Source: Pseudomonadota bacterium (lineage in GTDB: Bacteria; Pseudomonadota; Gammaproteobacteria; Burkholderiales; Gallionellaceae). From it: a stretch of 10,498 nucleotides of DNA. Under the pieces are notes generated by a model. It saw nothing but the letters and a program-made list of their open reading frames with translations, was not told the origin of the DNA and did no database searches. This document shows positions 1-8,431 of this stretch, one piece after another. A program made the translations under genes and the position numbers. How positions within the stretch are numbered: the first letter of the stretch is position 1; each line of letters opens with the position of its first letter. The stretch is from positions 1 to 10,498 of the forward strand of contig JAJZUH010000060.1 of assembly GCA_021847165.1 (NCBI GenBank), read 5' to 3'.

Positions 1-1018
1 CGTTGGTGCCTTTGGAGTCGTCGTAATAGGTGATGCCCTGTACTTCGGCAATGCGCTCCACGCGATGCGGCAGGCCTTTGAAAGCGCGCAGCGCATCGAC
101 CAGCGGTGCCAGCGGGATGTCGAGCGCGCGGCACAGCGCCAATGCCGCCAGCGCATTCGCCACATTGTGCAGACCGCTCACCTGCAATTCGTCTGCGCGC
201 ATGATCTTCCGCCCGCCCTGGACCAGCCAGGTGATCGCGCCTTCACGGGTGATCCCCCAATCCCGGTCATTCGGTGGCGGATTCAGGCCAAAGCTTGCCT
301 GCCTGCGCCCGGCGATGCGCATCGCGTCGCTGCGCGCGTCGTCGCGATTCACCACCTGCACGCCATTGCCCTGGAAGATGCGCGCCTTGGCCGCGGCATA
401 GGCATCCATGCTGTCGTAGCGGTCGAGATGGTCTTCGGTCACGTTGAGCACTGCCGCCGCATCGGCATCCAGCGTACAGGTGGTCTCCAATTGGAAGCTG
501 GAGAGTTCCAGCACCCACACCTGCGGCTGCCGGTCGCGGTTGCGCAGGGCATCCAGCACGGCGGGGGAAATATTGCCCGCCACTTGCGTATCCAGCCCGG
601 CCGCCGCGCACATCGCGCCTACCATGCTGGTGGTCGTGGTCTTGCCGTTGGCGCCGGTGATGGCGATGACTTTGGTCGTGCGCCGGTAATCGTTGGTCGC
701 AAGCTGCTGCGCCAGCAATTCGATATCGCCCTCGACCGGAATGCCGCGCGCGATGGCGCGCTGCACCAGCGGGTCGGCCATGGGCACGCCGGGGCTGATG
801 GCGATCCGGTCTATCCCGTGCAGCAATGCGTCGCCGAACGGGCCGCAATGTACTTCGGCCTGCGGCAGTTCGCTGCGCAGGATCGCGACGCCGGGCGGGG
901 CATTGCGGCTGTCGGCCACGCGCAGGCGCGCGCCTTGCGCGCCCAGATAGCGCGCAAGCGACAGCCCGGTTTCACCGAGCCCGAGTACCAGCACCGATTG
1001 TCCGCGCAGTTCGTTCAT
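1..1018 (-). CDS. murD: UDP-N-acetylmuramoylalanine--D-glutamate ligase, MurD (3' end beyond window)
   Basis: Cytoplasmic ATP-dependent ligase that adds D-glutamate to UDP-MurNAc-L-Ala, the second amino acid of the peptidoglycan stem. Reading down from the ATG at 1018 gives 339 codons with no stop before the window edge. The E. coli enzyme has about 440 residues, so roughly 100 C-terminal residues are missing. The N-terminal UDP-binding domain begins with a VLVLGLGETG stretch (residues 9-18). The Mur ligase P-loop GANGKT is at about 122-127, the ELSSFQLE and NVTEDHLDRY motifs follow, and DSKGTN closes the visible part (334-339). AAAKARIF holds the lysine that is carbamylated in this family. 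The start lies 3 bases after the mraY stop and has no strong Shine-Dalgarno sequence, so translation probably relies on coupling to mraY. Assignment to MurD rather than MurC, E or F rests on these motifs and on its position after mraY. Confidence 0.97.
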   Translation of the reverse strand, partial: MNELRGQSVLVLGLGETGLSLARYLGAQGARLRVADSRNAPPGVAILRSELPQAEVHCGPFGDALLHGIDRIAISPGVPMADPLVQRAIARGIPVEGDIELLAQQLATNDYRRTTKVIAITGANGKTTTTSMVGAMCAAAGLDTQVAGNISPAVLDALRNRDRQPQVWVLELSSFQLETTCTLDADAAAVLNVTEDHLDRYDSMDAYAAAKARIFQGNGVQVVNRDDARSDAMRIAGRRQASFGLNPPPNDRDWGITREGAITWLVQGGRKIMRADELQVSGLHNVANALAALALCRALDIPLAPLVDALRAFKGLPHRVERIAEVQGITYYDDSKGTN

Positions 1019-1021
1019 TCT

Positions 1022-2125
1022 TTATCTGAGTTTCAGCGTCGCTAGGCCGATCAGGACCAGCAGCATGGTGATGATCCAGAACCGGACAACGACCTGAGTC
1101 TCTTTCCAGCCCTTTTGCTCGAAATGGTGGTGCAACGGCGCCATCAGCAGGATGCGCTTGCCGGTGCCGTATTTCTTCTTCGTGTATTTGAAATAGGACA
1201 CCTGCAGCATCACCGATACTGCCTCCACCACGAACACACCGCCCATGATGAACAGCACCAGTTCCTGGCGGATGATCACCGCCACCGCACCCAGCGCTGC
1301 GCCCAGCGCCAGCGCACCGACGTCGCCCATGAACACTTCCGCCGGATAGGCGTTGAACCACAGGAAGGCCAGCCCGGCTCCCGAGATGGCGGCACAGAAC
1401 ACCGCCAGTTCGCCTGCGCCGGGTATGGAGGGCTCGCCAAGATACTTCGAGAATTCGGCATGACCTGCGACATAGGCGAAGATGGCCAAGGCTGCCGCCA
1501 CCATCACCGTCGGCATGATGGCCAGGCCGTCCAGACCATCGGTCAGATTCACCGCATTGCTGCTGCCGACAATCACCAGATAGACCAGCACGATGAAACC
1601 AACCATGCCGAGCGGAAACACCACATTCTTGAAGAACGGCACGATGACTTCCGTATGTGCCGGCAACGTGGCGTGCGTCCACAGGAATATGCCCACTGCC
1701 AGCGCGATCAGCGACTGCCAGAACATCTTGGCGCGCGCCGAGAGGCCGTCCGGATTGCGGTGCACCACCTTGCGGTAGTCGTCCACCCAGCCGATGGCTC
1801 CTACACCGAGCGTGGTGAACAGCACCACCCATATGTATGCGTTGTGCAGATCACCCCACAGCAGGGTAGTGATGGCAACCGACATCAGGATCAGCGCACC
1901 GCCCATGGTCGGCGTGCCGGCCTTCACCAGGTGCGTTTGCGGCCCATCGGTGCGCACCGACTGGCCGATCTTCATTGCGGTCAGCTTGCGTATCATCCAG
2001 GGACCGAGCAGGAATGAAATGAACAGCGCCGTCATCGCCGACATCACCGCGCGCAGCGTGATGTAGTTGAATACGCTGAATGTCCTGACGTCCTGCGCCA
2101 GCCATTGTGCTAATGCGAGCAGCAT
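1022..2125 (-). CDS. mraY: Phospho-N-acetylmuramoyl-pentapeptide transferase, MraY
   Basis: Integral inner-membrane enzyme that transfers phospho-MurNAc-pentapeptide from UDP to undecaprenyl phosphate, making lipid I. The 367 residues match the usual length of about 360 and contain many hydrophobic spans, in line with the ten-helix family fold. Family signatures are all present: WVDDYRK with the Asp pair at 115-116, NLTDGLDG at 193-200, FMGDVG with its catalytic-site Asp at 268, and the magnesium-site region [11 protein letters not shown] with three His at 332-334. The N-terminus (residues 1-50) aligns by eye with E. coli MraY, including FNYITLRA and LGPWMI. The ATG at 2125 is preceded by a GGGAGGA Shine-Dalgarno sequence with a short 4-base gap, and lies inside the end of murF (16-base overlap). 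The stop is 3 bases before murD. Confidence 0.98.
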   Translation of the reverse strand: MLLALAQWLAQDVRTFSVFNYITLRAVMSAMTALFISFLLGPWMIRKLTAMKIGQSVRTDGPQTHLVKAGTPTMGGALILMSVAITTLLWGDLHNAYIWVVLFTTLGVGAIGWVDDYRKVVHRNPDGLSARAKMFWQSLIALAVGIFLWTHATLPAHTEVIVPFFKNVVFPLGMVGFIVLVYLVIVGSSNAVNLTDGLDGLAIMPTVMVAAALAIFAYVAGHAEFSKYLGEPSIPGAGELAVFCAAISGAGLAFLWFNAYPAEVFMGDVGALALGAALGAVAVIIRQELVLFIMGGVFVVEAVSVMLQVSYFKYTKKKYGTGKRILLMAPLHHHFEQKGWKETQVVVRFWIITMLLVLIGLATLKLR

Positions 2126-3489
2126 GCTTCCTCCCTGTTGAGCGCGCTGAATTGCACGACCCGTTCCATTTTCATGAAGCGCGACCCCTTCACCAGCACT
2201 GTCGTCTGCGCATCCAGTTCTCCCTCCAGCACCGTCTGCAGCGTTTCGATATCTGCGAAGTGCTGTGCGCCCGTACCGAATTCGCGCACCGCCTCGGCGC
2301 TCAAGGCACCCAATGCCAGCAGTCTTTCTATTCCCAGCTCGCGCGCCGCGATGCCGATCTCGCGGTGGAACTGTGCCGCGTCGGCGCCCAGCTCGCCCAT
2401 GTCGCCCAGCACGAAGATGCGCTTGCCCCCGGTGTGCGCAAGCACTTCCAGTGCGGCATGCATGGATGCAGGATTGGCGTTGTAGGTATCGTCGATCAGG
2501 GTCGCGCCATGTCGTGCCGGCTTGCGCTGCAGGCGTCCAGCCACTCCGCCGAACGCCTGCAGCGCCCGGGCAATGACGTCCAGCGGCACGCGCAAGGCGA
2601 CTGCCGCGGCAGTCGCCGCCAGTGCGTTGCGCGCATTGTGTTCACCCGGCACCTGCAATGCGACACGCAGCTCGCCTGCCGGCGTCCGCGCCTGCAGCTC
2701 GCCGCCGTATCCCTGCGGTGTCCATTTCCCCTGGATTGCGGCCGGGTGCACCAGGGCGAAATCGAGCACGCGATGCTGCCCGGCCAGATTGCGCCATAAC
2801 GCCGCATGCGCGTCGTCCGCATTGATGACCGCTGTGCCGGCGTTCGCGAGACCGGCGAATATCTCGCCTTTGGCGCGCGCCACCCCCTCCACCGTGCCCA
2901 GCCCCTGCAGGTGCGCTCCCGATGCGTTGTTGACGAGCGCCACATCCGGACGCGCAATGCGCGTCAGGTAGTCGATCTCGTTCGGATGGTTCATGCCCAT
3001 TTCGATCACGGCATAGCGGTGTGTCGATCGCAATTTCAGCAAGGTGAGCGGCATGCCGATGTCGTTGTTGAAATTGCCCTGGGTCGCCAGCACGCTTGCG
3101 GCATCGCCCCCCGCTGCGCGCAGAATCGCTGCCAGCATTTCCTTTACTGTGGTTTTGCCGTTACTGCCGGTGATTGCGACCAGGGGTATATCGAACTGCG
3201 CGCGCCAATATGCAGCGAGCGTTCCCAGGGCCAGGCGCGTGTCGGGTACACGCAGCAGCGGGCACGCCGCATCGCCGATGTCGCTGCCGGCATTCACGAT
3301 TGCAGCCACGGCACCGGCTTGCATCGCCTGTCCGACAAAACCTGCGCCGTCGAAATGTTCGCCCTTGAGCGCAATGAACAAATCGCCCGGCTGGATGGTG
3401 CGCGTATCGGTGGAAACGCCTGCCAGAGATACATCGGCACCGCTCATCCCGGCATGCAGCGCGCGTGCGGCTTGTGAAAGCATCATCAT
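2110..3489 (-). CDS. murF: UDP-N-acetylmuramoyl-tripeptide--D-alanyl-D-alanine ligase, MurF
   Basis: Cytoplasmic ATP-dependent ligase that joins D-Ala-D-Ala to the UDP-MurNAc tripeptide, giving the pentapeptide used by MraY. I start it at the first of three consecutive ATG codons (3489), giving 459 residues. This ATG makes an ATGA overlap with the murE stop and lies 10 bases after a GGAGG sequence. An in-frame GTG at 3513 would add 8 residues but would put that GGAGG inside the gene. Visible motifs are STDTR and [14 protein letters not shown] in the N-terminal domain, the P-loop GSNGKT at about 108-113, [17 protein letters not shown] in the C-terminal domain, and LVKGSR near the end. Length and motif order fit MurF throughout. 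The last 16 bases overlap the start of mraY. Confidence 0.97.
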   Translation of the reverse strand: MMMLSQAARALHAGMSGADVSLAGVSTDTRTIQPGDLFIALKGEHFDGAGFVGQAMQAGAVAAIVNAGSDIGDAACPLLRVPDTRLALGTLAAYWRAQFDIPLVAITGSNGKTTVKEMLAAILRAAGGDAASVLATQGNFNNDIGMPLTLLKLRSTHRYAVIEMGMNHPNEIDYLTRIARPDVALVNNASGAHLQGLGTVEGVARAKGEIFAGLANAGTAVINADDAHAALWRNLAGQHRVLDFALVHPAAIQGKWTPQGYGGELQARTPAGELRVALQVPGEHNARNALAATAAAVALRVPLDVIARALQAFGGVAGRLQRKPARHGATLIDDTYNANPASMHAALEVLAHTGGKRIFVLGDMGELGADAAQFHREIGIAARELGIERLLALGALSAEAVREFGTGAQHFADIETLQTVLEGELDAQTTVLVKGSRFMKMERVVQFSALNREEACCSH

Positions 3490-4985
3490 AGCCAGCGCTC
3501 CTCCGGTTTCCACATGCTGAGCGCACGATGGGCGATCTCGCTGTCCGAGAAGGGGTGGCGCACCCCCTTGATCTCCTGGTAGTCCTCATGCCCCTTGCCG
3601 GCCAGCAGTACCGTATCTTGCGGGCGGGCCATGGCGATCGCATGGTTGATGGCCTTCGCGCGATCCTCGATCACCTGGTACTCGCCCTGCATCCCCGCGC
3701 AGATGGCTTCGATGATCGAACCCGGCTCTTCGCTGCGCGGATTGTCGCTCGTGACAATGCATACATCGGCAAACTTCGAGGCCACGGTGCCCATCATCGG
3801 TCGCTTGCCGCGATCGCGATCGCCCCCGCAGCCGAACACGCAAACGAGCTTGCCACCGAACGGTTCGGTCACTTCACGCAGCGTGAGCAGCACTTTTTCC
3901 AGCGCATCCGGCGTATGGGCGTAGTCCACCACGACAGCCGGCACGTTCTTGCCGCCCAGGGTCTGCATGCGCCCGGCTACCGCCTTTTGCATACCAAGTT
4001 CGTGGACGGCATCGTCCAGCCCGATTTCGCTGACCAGCAACACTGCCAGCGCCCCCAGCAGATTGGATGCATTGAAGCGCCCGATCAGCTTGCTGCACAG
4101 TGCGGCAGCCCCCCAGCTGGTGTGCAGCTGCAACGTCAGTCCCTGCGCATTCACCTGCGCAAGATTGCCGTATACCATGCGGATGCCCAGGCGTTCCGCC
4201 AGCCGCAGTGCGTCGTCACCGAGGCCGTATCCGACCACCTCGACGCTGGCATCCTGCAGTTGCTCGGCCAGCTCGGCACCGAAGGCATCGTCAAGGTTGA
4301 GCACCGCATACTTGAGCTGCGACCAGTCGAACAACCGCCGCTTGGCTGCCGCGTAGCTTTGCATGTCGCCGTGATAGTCGAGATGGTCGCGCGTGAGGTT
4401 GGTCAGCATGGCCACGTCGTAATGCACGCCGTTGACCCGACCTTGCGTCAGCGCATGCGAAGACACTTCCATTATCGCCACTTGCGCGCCCTGGCGCTGG
4501 TACTGTGCCAGCAGGCCATGCACGAGCAGCGCATCGGGCGTGGTATTGGCAGTCGCCTGCAGCAGGTCAGGAAAGCCGTTCCCCAGCGTGCCCAGCACGG
4601 CACTCTTGCGCCCCAGCGCTCCGAACGTCCTGGCCAGCCAGTGGCTGGTCGAGGTTTTGCCATTGGTGCCGGTGATGCCGACCATCCATAACTTGCGCGA
4701 AGGCTGGCCATAGACGTGATCGGCGATCAATCCGGCCTGGTGGCGCAGATCCTTCACCGCGAGATTGGGCACCTGCCACTCGGCATTCCATTCGAAATCG
4801 TGCGCCTCCCAGATCACCGCGTTCGCGCCGCGCTCGATCGCCTGTGCGATATATCCGCGGCCGTCGGCCTGTCCTCCCGGGTAAGCGACAAAAGTATCGC
4901 CCGGCTGAACGGCACGGCTATCCGATGCCAGCCGCGTGATGCCCACCCCCAGGGCATTCAACTGGTCGGGATGGAAGGCGGTCAT
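3486..4985 (-). CDS. murE: UDP-MurNAc-L-Ala-D-Glu--meso-diaminopimelate ligase, MurE
   Basis: Cytoplasmic ATP-dependent ligase adding the third stem amino acid. The 499 residues match the family length (495 in E. coli). The SDSR motif at 21-24 belongs to the uridine-binding N-terminal domain, the P-loop GTNGKT is at 105-110, EVSSHAL and NLTRDHLDYHG follow at about 173-206, and the probable carbamylated lysine is Lys215 in AAAKRR. The motif DNPR at 414-417 is the known signature for meso-diaminopimelate specificity rather than lysine, which supports a Gram-negative type wall. GKGHEDYQ at 463-470 is also typical. The ATG at 4985 overlaps the ftsI stop as ATGA and has a GGGGAGG Shine-Dalgarno sequence 4 bases upstream. 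The 3' end overlaps murF in the same way. Confidence 0.98.
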   Translation of the reverse strand: MTAFHPDQLNALGVGITRLASDSRAVQPGDTFVAYPGGQADGRGYIAQAIERGANAVIWEAHDFEWNAEWQVPNLAVKDLRHQAGLIADHVYGQPSRKLWMVGITGTNGKTSTSHWLARTFGALGRKSAVLGTLGNGFPDLLQATANTTPDALLVHGLLAQYQRQGAQVAIMEVSSHALTQGRVNGVHYDVAMLTNLTRDHLDYHGDMQSYAAAKRRLFDWSQLKYAVLNLDDAFGAELAEQLQDASVEVVGYGLGDDALRLAERLGIRMVYGNLAQVNAQGLTLQLHTSWGAAALCSKLIGRFNASNLLGALAVLLVSEIGLDDAVHELGMQKAVAGRMQTLGGKNVPAVVVDYAHTPDALEKVLLTLREVTEPFGGKLVCVFGCGGDRDRGKRPMMGTVASKFADVCIVTSDNPRSEEPGSIIEAICAGMQGEYQVIEDRAKAINHAIAMARPQDTVLLAGKGHEDYQEIKGVRHPFSDSEIAHRALSMWKPEERWL

Positions 4986-6712
4986 ACTTCCTCCCCCACT
5001 ACCTCGCCCGGCGCCTGCAGCACATTATCCAGCGGCGCATCGTTGGGCACGCTGAGCATGCGCAGCGCAGCGCCCATCACGTTGCTGAATACGGGCGCAG
5101 CAACCAGGCCGCCGTAGTAGTCCCTGCCACCCGGTTCGTTGACCATCACGGCCACGATCAGGCGGGGGTTGGACGCGGGCGCCATGCCGACGAACGAGGC
5201 GACATAGCGATTCACATATTTCCCGTTCTCCAGCTTGTGCGCGGTTCCGGTCTTGCCAGCCACGCGATAGCCGGTGATCTGCGCCAGCGGCGCGGTACCG
5301 CCCGGCCTCACCACCGTTTCCATCATGTCGCGCACCGCCTGCGCGGTCGCATCGGAGTAGACCTTGACGCCCAAGGCCGGCGTCTCCTGCTTGAGCAAGG
5401 TGATCGGCTTGAGTTCGCCGTTGTTGGCGAAGACCGTATAGGCGCGCGCCAGTTGCAGCAGGTTCACCGAAATGCCGTTGCCGTATGACATCGTCGCCTG
5501 TTCGATGGGACGCCATTTTCTGTAGTCGCGCAGCTTGCCTTCGGCTTCGCCCGGGAATTCGCTCCCTGTCAGCGAGCCGAAACCGTCTTCGCTCAGCCCA
5601 TGCCATAGCGTTTCTGGCGGCAGGCTGAGCGCGATCTTGGCCGTGCCGACGTTGCTGGATTTCTGGATGATCTGGGCTACCGTGAGGAAGCGCTCGGGAT
5701 GGGTATCGTGTATCGTGCGGCCGTTCACGGTAAACACACCGCCAGACGTGTCGATGACCGTATTCGGCTTGATCTTGCCGGCCTCCAGCGCGGTAGCGAT
5801 GGTGAACGGCTTCATGGTGGAGCCCGGTTCGAACTGGTCGGTGACCGCATGATTGCGCAACACCGCCATGCCGGGCTTATCCCGATTGTTGGAATTGTAG
5901 GAAGGCCAGTTCGCCAGCGCCAGCACCTCGCCAGTCTTGGCGTCCAGTACGACGATGGAACCCCCTTTCGCCTTGTTCCGTTCGACCGCCTGCCTGATTT
6001 CGCGGAAGGCGAGGGATTGTATTTTGCTGTCGATGCTCAGGGCGACATCGACACCCGCCTTGGGCGCGCGCAGGCTGGCCACGTCCTCGACGATGAATCC
6101 GCGCCTGTCCTTGATGACCTGCTGGCTGCCGGCCTTGCCGCCCAGTTGACCTTGCAGCGCCAGCTCGATGCCTTCCTGTCCGTTGTCATCGACATCGGTG
6201 AAACCGATCAGGTGCGCGGTGACTTCGCCGCCGGGGTAATAGCGGCGATATTCGCGCTGCAGCGAAATGCCGGGAATGCCGAGCTTGACGACCTTCGCCG
6301 CCTGTTCCGGCGGCAATTGGCGCTTGAGATAGACGAACTCGCGCGAGGTGGCCAGTTTGCTCTTCACTTCCGCAGGATTCATCCCGATGATCTGCGCCAG
6401 TTGGGATATCTGCGTCGAGGATATCTCGACATCGCCCGGACTCGCCCATACCGACTCGACCGGCGTGCTCACCGCCAGCGGTTCGCCATGCCGGTCCGTG
6501 ATCATGCCGCGGTGCGCGTGAATCTCGACGACGCGCCCGTAGCGCGCATCTCCTTCCTGCTGCAGGAAGTCATTGTGGATGCCTTGCAGGTACACCGCGC
6601 GTCCAAGCAAGACAACCAGCCCCGTCATCAGCAATACGAACAGCACGCGGGAACGCCATGCCGGCAATGCGATCTGCCCGGAGGTCTGTATGGTCGCAGT
6701 GGCGTAGTTCAT
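4982..6712 (-). CDS. ftsI: Septal peptidoglycan transpeptidase FtsI (penicillin-binding protein 3)
   Basis: Membrane-anchored class B penicillin-binding protein that cross-links septal peptidoglycan, working with FtsW and the FtsQLB complex. The 576 residues are close to the 588 of E. coli. A short cytoplasmic N-terminus is followed by one membrane span at about 21-43 (hydrophobic, LFVLLMTGLVVLLG). The non-catalytic pedestal region includes RGMITDRHGEPLA at 68-80. The periplasmic transpeptidase domain carries the three penicillin-binding motifs: STMK with the catalytic serine at 298, SSN at 352-354, and KTG at 487-489. The ATG at 6712 overlaps the ftsL stop as ATGA, and no strong Shine-Dalgarno sequence is seen close to it, so coupling to ftsL is likely. 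FtsI rather than the elongation protein PBP2 is indicated by the motif context and by its place between ftsL and murE. Confidence 0.98.
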   Translation of the reverse strand: MNYATATIQTSGQIALPAWRSRVLFVLLMTGLVVLLGRAVYLQGIHNDFLQQEGDARYGRVVEIHAHRGMITDRHGEPLAVSTPVESVWASPGDVEISSTQISQLAQIIGMNPAEVKSKLATSREFVYLKRQLPPEQAAKVVKLGIPGISLQREYRRYYPGGEVTAHLIGFTDVDDNGQEGIELALQGQLGGKAGSQQVIKDRRGFIVEDVASLRAPKAGVDVALSIDSKIQSLAFREIRQAVERNKAKGGSIVVLDAKTGEVLALANWPSYNSNNRDKPGMAVLRNHAVTDQFEPGSTMKPFTIATALEAGKIKPNTVIDTSGGVFTVNGRTIHDTHPERFLTVAQIIQKSSNVGTAKIALSLPPETLWHGLSEDGFGSLTGSEFPGEAEGKLRDYRKWRPIEQATMSYGNGISVNLLQLARAYTVFANNGELKPITLLKQETPALGVKVYSDATAQAVRDMMETVVRPGGTAPLAQITGYRVAGKTGTAHKLENGKYVNRYVASFVGMAPASNPRLIVAVMVNEPGGRDYYGGLVAAPVFSNVMGAALRMLSVPNDAPLDNVLQAPGEVVGEEV

Positions 6713-6993
6713 GGTTGCGCCGCCGCTCCGCTACCGATGCGGATATAGCGAATCTGTCCCGACTGCGGCATCTGCATCTGCAATTGACGACTGGCAAGGT
6801 TCTCCACTCGCGCCGGCATGGCCAGCGAGCCTTGTTCAAGTTGCAATTGCCCCCACTCCACATCCATCTGCTGAGCCCTGTCCTTTTCCTTTTGCAGTTC
6901 CACGAACAGCTTGCGCGCCTTGTGCTGGGAGGTGACGACACCCAACGCGCATGCGATGACTATGGCAAGCAACAGGACATTCAGCCTAGCCAC
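6709..6993 (-). CDS. ftsL: Cell division protein FtsL
   Basis: Small bitopic membrane protein of the divisome that forms the FtsQLB complex and signals to FtsI and FtsW. It has 94 residues, which is normal for the short proteobacterial form. Residues 4-20 are a single hydrophobic span ([17 protein letters not shown]), preceded by a very short cytoplasmic tail. Residues of about 24-60 are charged and heptad-like, in keeping with the coiled coil expected to pair with FtsB. The start is a GTG at 6993, chosen because no in-frame ATG lies before the membrane span and because GGAG sits 7 bases upstream. It overlaps the end of rsmH by 8 bases. Sequence conservation in this family is low, so the call rests on topology, size and position between rsmH and ftsI. 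Confidence 0.94.
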   Translation of the reverse strand: MARLNVLLLAIVIACALGVVTSQHKARKLFVELQKEKDRAQQMDVEWGQLQLEQGSLAMPARVENLASRQLQMQMPQSGQIRYIRIGSGAAAQP

Positions 6994-7918
6994 CCAGACG
7001 CTCCGCCACTCTCAACACCGCGCTGCGCGCGCGCGGATTCGCCGCCACTTCTTCCGGGGACGCCTGGATCGCCTTGCCGATCAGGCGCAATTTGCCTTGC
7101 GGCACATCGGCCGCACGAATGGGCACGTGTTTCGGCACCTTGTCGCCTTGCGCCATGTCGCGCATGAAATGCTTGACCATGCGGTCTTCCAGCGAATGAA
7201 AACTGATCACTGCCATGCGCCCGCCCGCTTTCAGGTGAACCACGCATTGCGGCAACACGCTTTCCAGCTCTTCGAGCTCGCGGTTGATATAAATCCGTAT
7301 AGCCTGAAAGGTACGGGTCGCCGGATTCTTGCCGGGTTCGCGCGTGCGTACACTCTGGGCGACGATGTCGCCGAGTTGCTTCGTGGTGAGGATTTCCCGT
7401 TCCTGGCGCGCAGCAACAATCGCCCTTGCAATCTGCCTAGCAAACCGTTCTTCGCCGTAATCACGTATCACCTCCGCGAGCTCACCCTCATCCACCGTAG
7501 CCAGCCACTCCGCCGCTGTCTCCCCCCTGCTCGTATCCATGCGCATGTCGAGCGGCGCATCGAACCTGAAACTGAAACCGCGGCGCTCATCGTCCAGTTG
7601 CGGCGACGACACTCCCAGGTCCAGCAACACGCCATCCACCTTGTCGATCCCCAGCTCCTGCAGCACGTCTCCCAGATGCTCGAAACCGCTATGCACCATC
7701 CGGAAGCGTGCATCGCCGATCGCTTTTCCCGTTTCCACTGCCGCCGGATCCTTGTCCAGTGCGATCAGGCTTCCCTGCACACCCAGTCGCTGCAGGATCA
7801 GGCGGCTGTGACCGCCGCGTCCGAACGTGCCGTCCACATAGATGCCATCCGGCTTCACCTGCAATGCTTCGACTGCTTCGTTCAACAGGACGGTCGCGTG
7901 AACCAGTTCCTCGCTCAC
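6986..7918 (-). CDS. rsmH: 16S rRNA (cytosine-1402-N4) methyltransferase RsmH (MraW)
   Basis: S-adenosylmethionine-dependent enzyme that methylates N4 of C1402 in the decoding centre of 16S rRNA. From the GTG at 7918 it has 310 residues, against 313 in E. coli. The start fits because [13 protein letters not shown] begins at residue 7, as in known homologues. The GTG also forms a GTGA overlap with the mraZ stop and has AAGGA 8 bases upstream. The SAM-binding motif [10 protein letters not shown] is at 29-38, [12 protein letters not shown] at 98-109, the conserved ISFHSLEDR at 238-246, and the C-terminal [15 protein letters not shown] at 294-308. The open frame extends upstream to 8008, but that extension lies inside mraZ and has no family match. 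The 3' end overlaps ftsL by 8 bases. Confidence 0.98.
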   Translation of the reverse strand: MSEELVHATVLLNEAVEALQVKPDGIYVDGTFGRGGHSRLILQRLGVQGSLIALDKDPAAVETGKAIGDARFRMVHSGFEHLGDVLQELGIDKVDGVLLDLGVSSPQLDDERRGFSFRFDAPLDMRMDTSRGETAAEWLATVDEGELAEVIRDYGEERFARQIARAIVAARQEREILTTKQLGDIVAQSVRTREPGKNPATRTFQAIRIYINRELEELESVLPQCVVHLKAGGRMAVISFHSLEDRMVKHFMRDMAQGDKVPKHVPIRAADVPQGKLRLIGKAIQASPEEVAANPRARSAVLRVAERLGG

Positions 7919-8361
7919 AAAGTGAATCCTTCGAGTTCTGGCGGCAGGTTGTCCGCCGTAAACCCGGTCATCTTCTCGTTCTGCGCCTGCCAGCGCGCCT
8001 CGTCCCACAGCTCGAACTTGTTGCCCTGCCCCACCAGCATCGCGCGCTTGTCCAGCAGCGCAAAGGTTCGTAGCGTCGGCGAAACCAGCACGCGACCTGC
8101 GGCGTCCATCACCGCATCTTCGGCATGTCCCACCAGGAAACGTTGCAGCGCGCGGATGCGCGGATCAAAGGCGGACAGCTTCATCAGTTTCTCGCGGATG
8201 GGCTGCCACTCGGGTTGCGGATAGACCAGCAGGCAACCATCGGCATCGGCAGTCAGCACCAGCTGACCTGCGCAATGCGCAAGCAGCATGTCGCGATACC
8301 GCGCCGGTATCGCGAGCCTGCCCTTGCTATCCAGATTGAGTTGCGTCGCCCCTTGGAACAT
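7915..8361 (-). CDS. mraZ: Transcriptional regulator MraZ
   Basis: DNA-binding protein of the double AbrB-like (SpoVT/MraZ) fold, known in E. coli to repress its own dcw operon. The 148 residues contain the two expected half-motifs, [13 protein letters not shown] at 11-23 and [13 protein letters not shown] at 86-98, one per domain. [15 protein letters not shown] at the N-terminus is a near textbook MraZ start, which fixes the ATG at 8361. Directly upstream are four AGTGG boxes at 10-base spacing, the expected kind of MraZ operator. The box nearest the gene runs into GGGGA, the only plausible Shine-Dalgarno sequence, 6 bases before the ATG. The end forms a GTGA overlap with rsmH. Autoregulation is inferred from the operator, not shown. 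Confidence 0.97.
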   Translation of the reverse strand: MFQGATQLNLDSKGRLAIPARYRDMLLAHCAGQLVLTADADGCLLVYPQPEWQPIREKLMKLSAFDPRIRALQRFLVGHAEDAVMDAAGRVLVSPTLRTFALLDKRAMLVGQGNKFELWDEARWQAQNEKMTGFTADNLPPELEGFTL

Positions 8362-8370
8362 CCCGTTTCC

Positions 8371-8410
8371 CCACTATTACCCACTTTTTACCACTTACAG
8401 CCACTATATT
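8371..8410 (-). promoter_or_regulatory. Four tandem MraZ boxes (operator)
   Basis: On the minus strand AGTGG occurs four times with exactly five bases between copies, at 8405-8401, 8395-8391, 8385-8381 and 8375-8371. This gives one box per helical turn on the same face of DNA. The two boxes nearest mraZ continue as AGTGGG and match the TGGGN core reported for E. coli MraZ, while the two distal ones read AGTGGT and AGTGGC. The most distal box overlaps the -10 hexamer and the nearest one adjoins the mraZ Shine-Dalgarno sequence. Function is inferred from position and from the known MraZ operator pattern. Confidence 0.85.
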
Positions 8411-8431
8411 GAAAATCAACGGGGTGGTCAA
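8403..8431 (-). promoter_or_regulatory. Probable sigma70 promoter of the mra/dcw operon
   Basis: The minus strand shows TTGACC (8431-8426) and TATAGT (8408-8403) separated by 17 bases, a good match to the sigma70 consensus at both boxes and in spacing. Transcription would start near 8396, giving a leader of about 35 bases before the mraZ ATG. A- and T-rich sequence lies just upstream of the -35 box. The -10 box shares bases with the most distal AGTGG box, so MraZ bound there would block polymerase. Confidence 0.75.

Noticed and set aside
65..1045. Long plus-strand open frame opposite murD
   Set aside because: It mirrors the GC-rich codons of murD, its protein is rich in Arg, His and Ala without domain features, and murD motifs are unambiguous on the minus strand.
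3490..3513. Upstream GTG start for murF
   Set aside because: It would place the GGAGG Shine-Dalgarno sequence inside the coding region; the ATG at 3489 is correctly spaced and forms the same ATGA overlap as the neighbouring genes.
3528..4691. Plus-strand open frame of 387 codons opposite murE
   Set aside because: An antisense shadow of a strongly conserved gene, with no ribosome binding site, and a His/Arg/Gln-rich composition typical of reverse-strand translation.
5699..6748. Plus-strand open frame of 349 codons opposite ftsI
   Set aside because: An antisense shadow; the minus strand carries all three penicillin-binding motifs in order.
7919..8008. Upstream extension of rsmH to an earlier GTG at 8008
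   Set aside because: The extra 30 residues lie within mraZ and have no family match; the GTG at 7918 has a good Shine-Dalgarno sequence and the expected N-terminus.
6911..8224. Plus-strand open frame of 437 codons spanning ftsL, rsmH and mraZ in antisense
   Set aside because: It crosses three well-supported genes, has no recognisable domain, and its length is explained by high GC content reducing stop codons.
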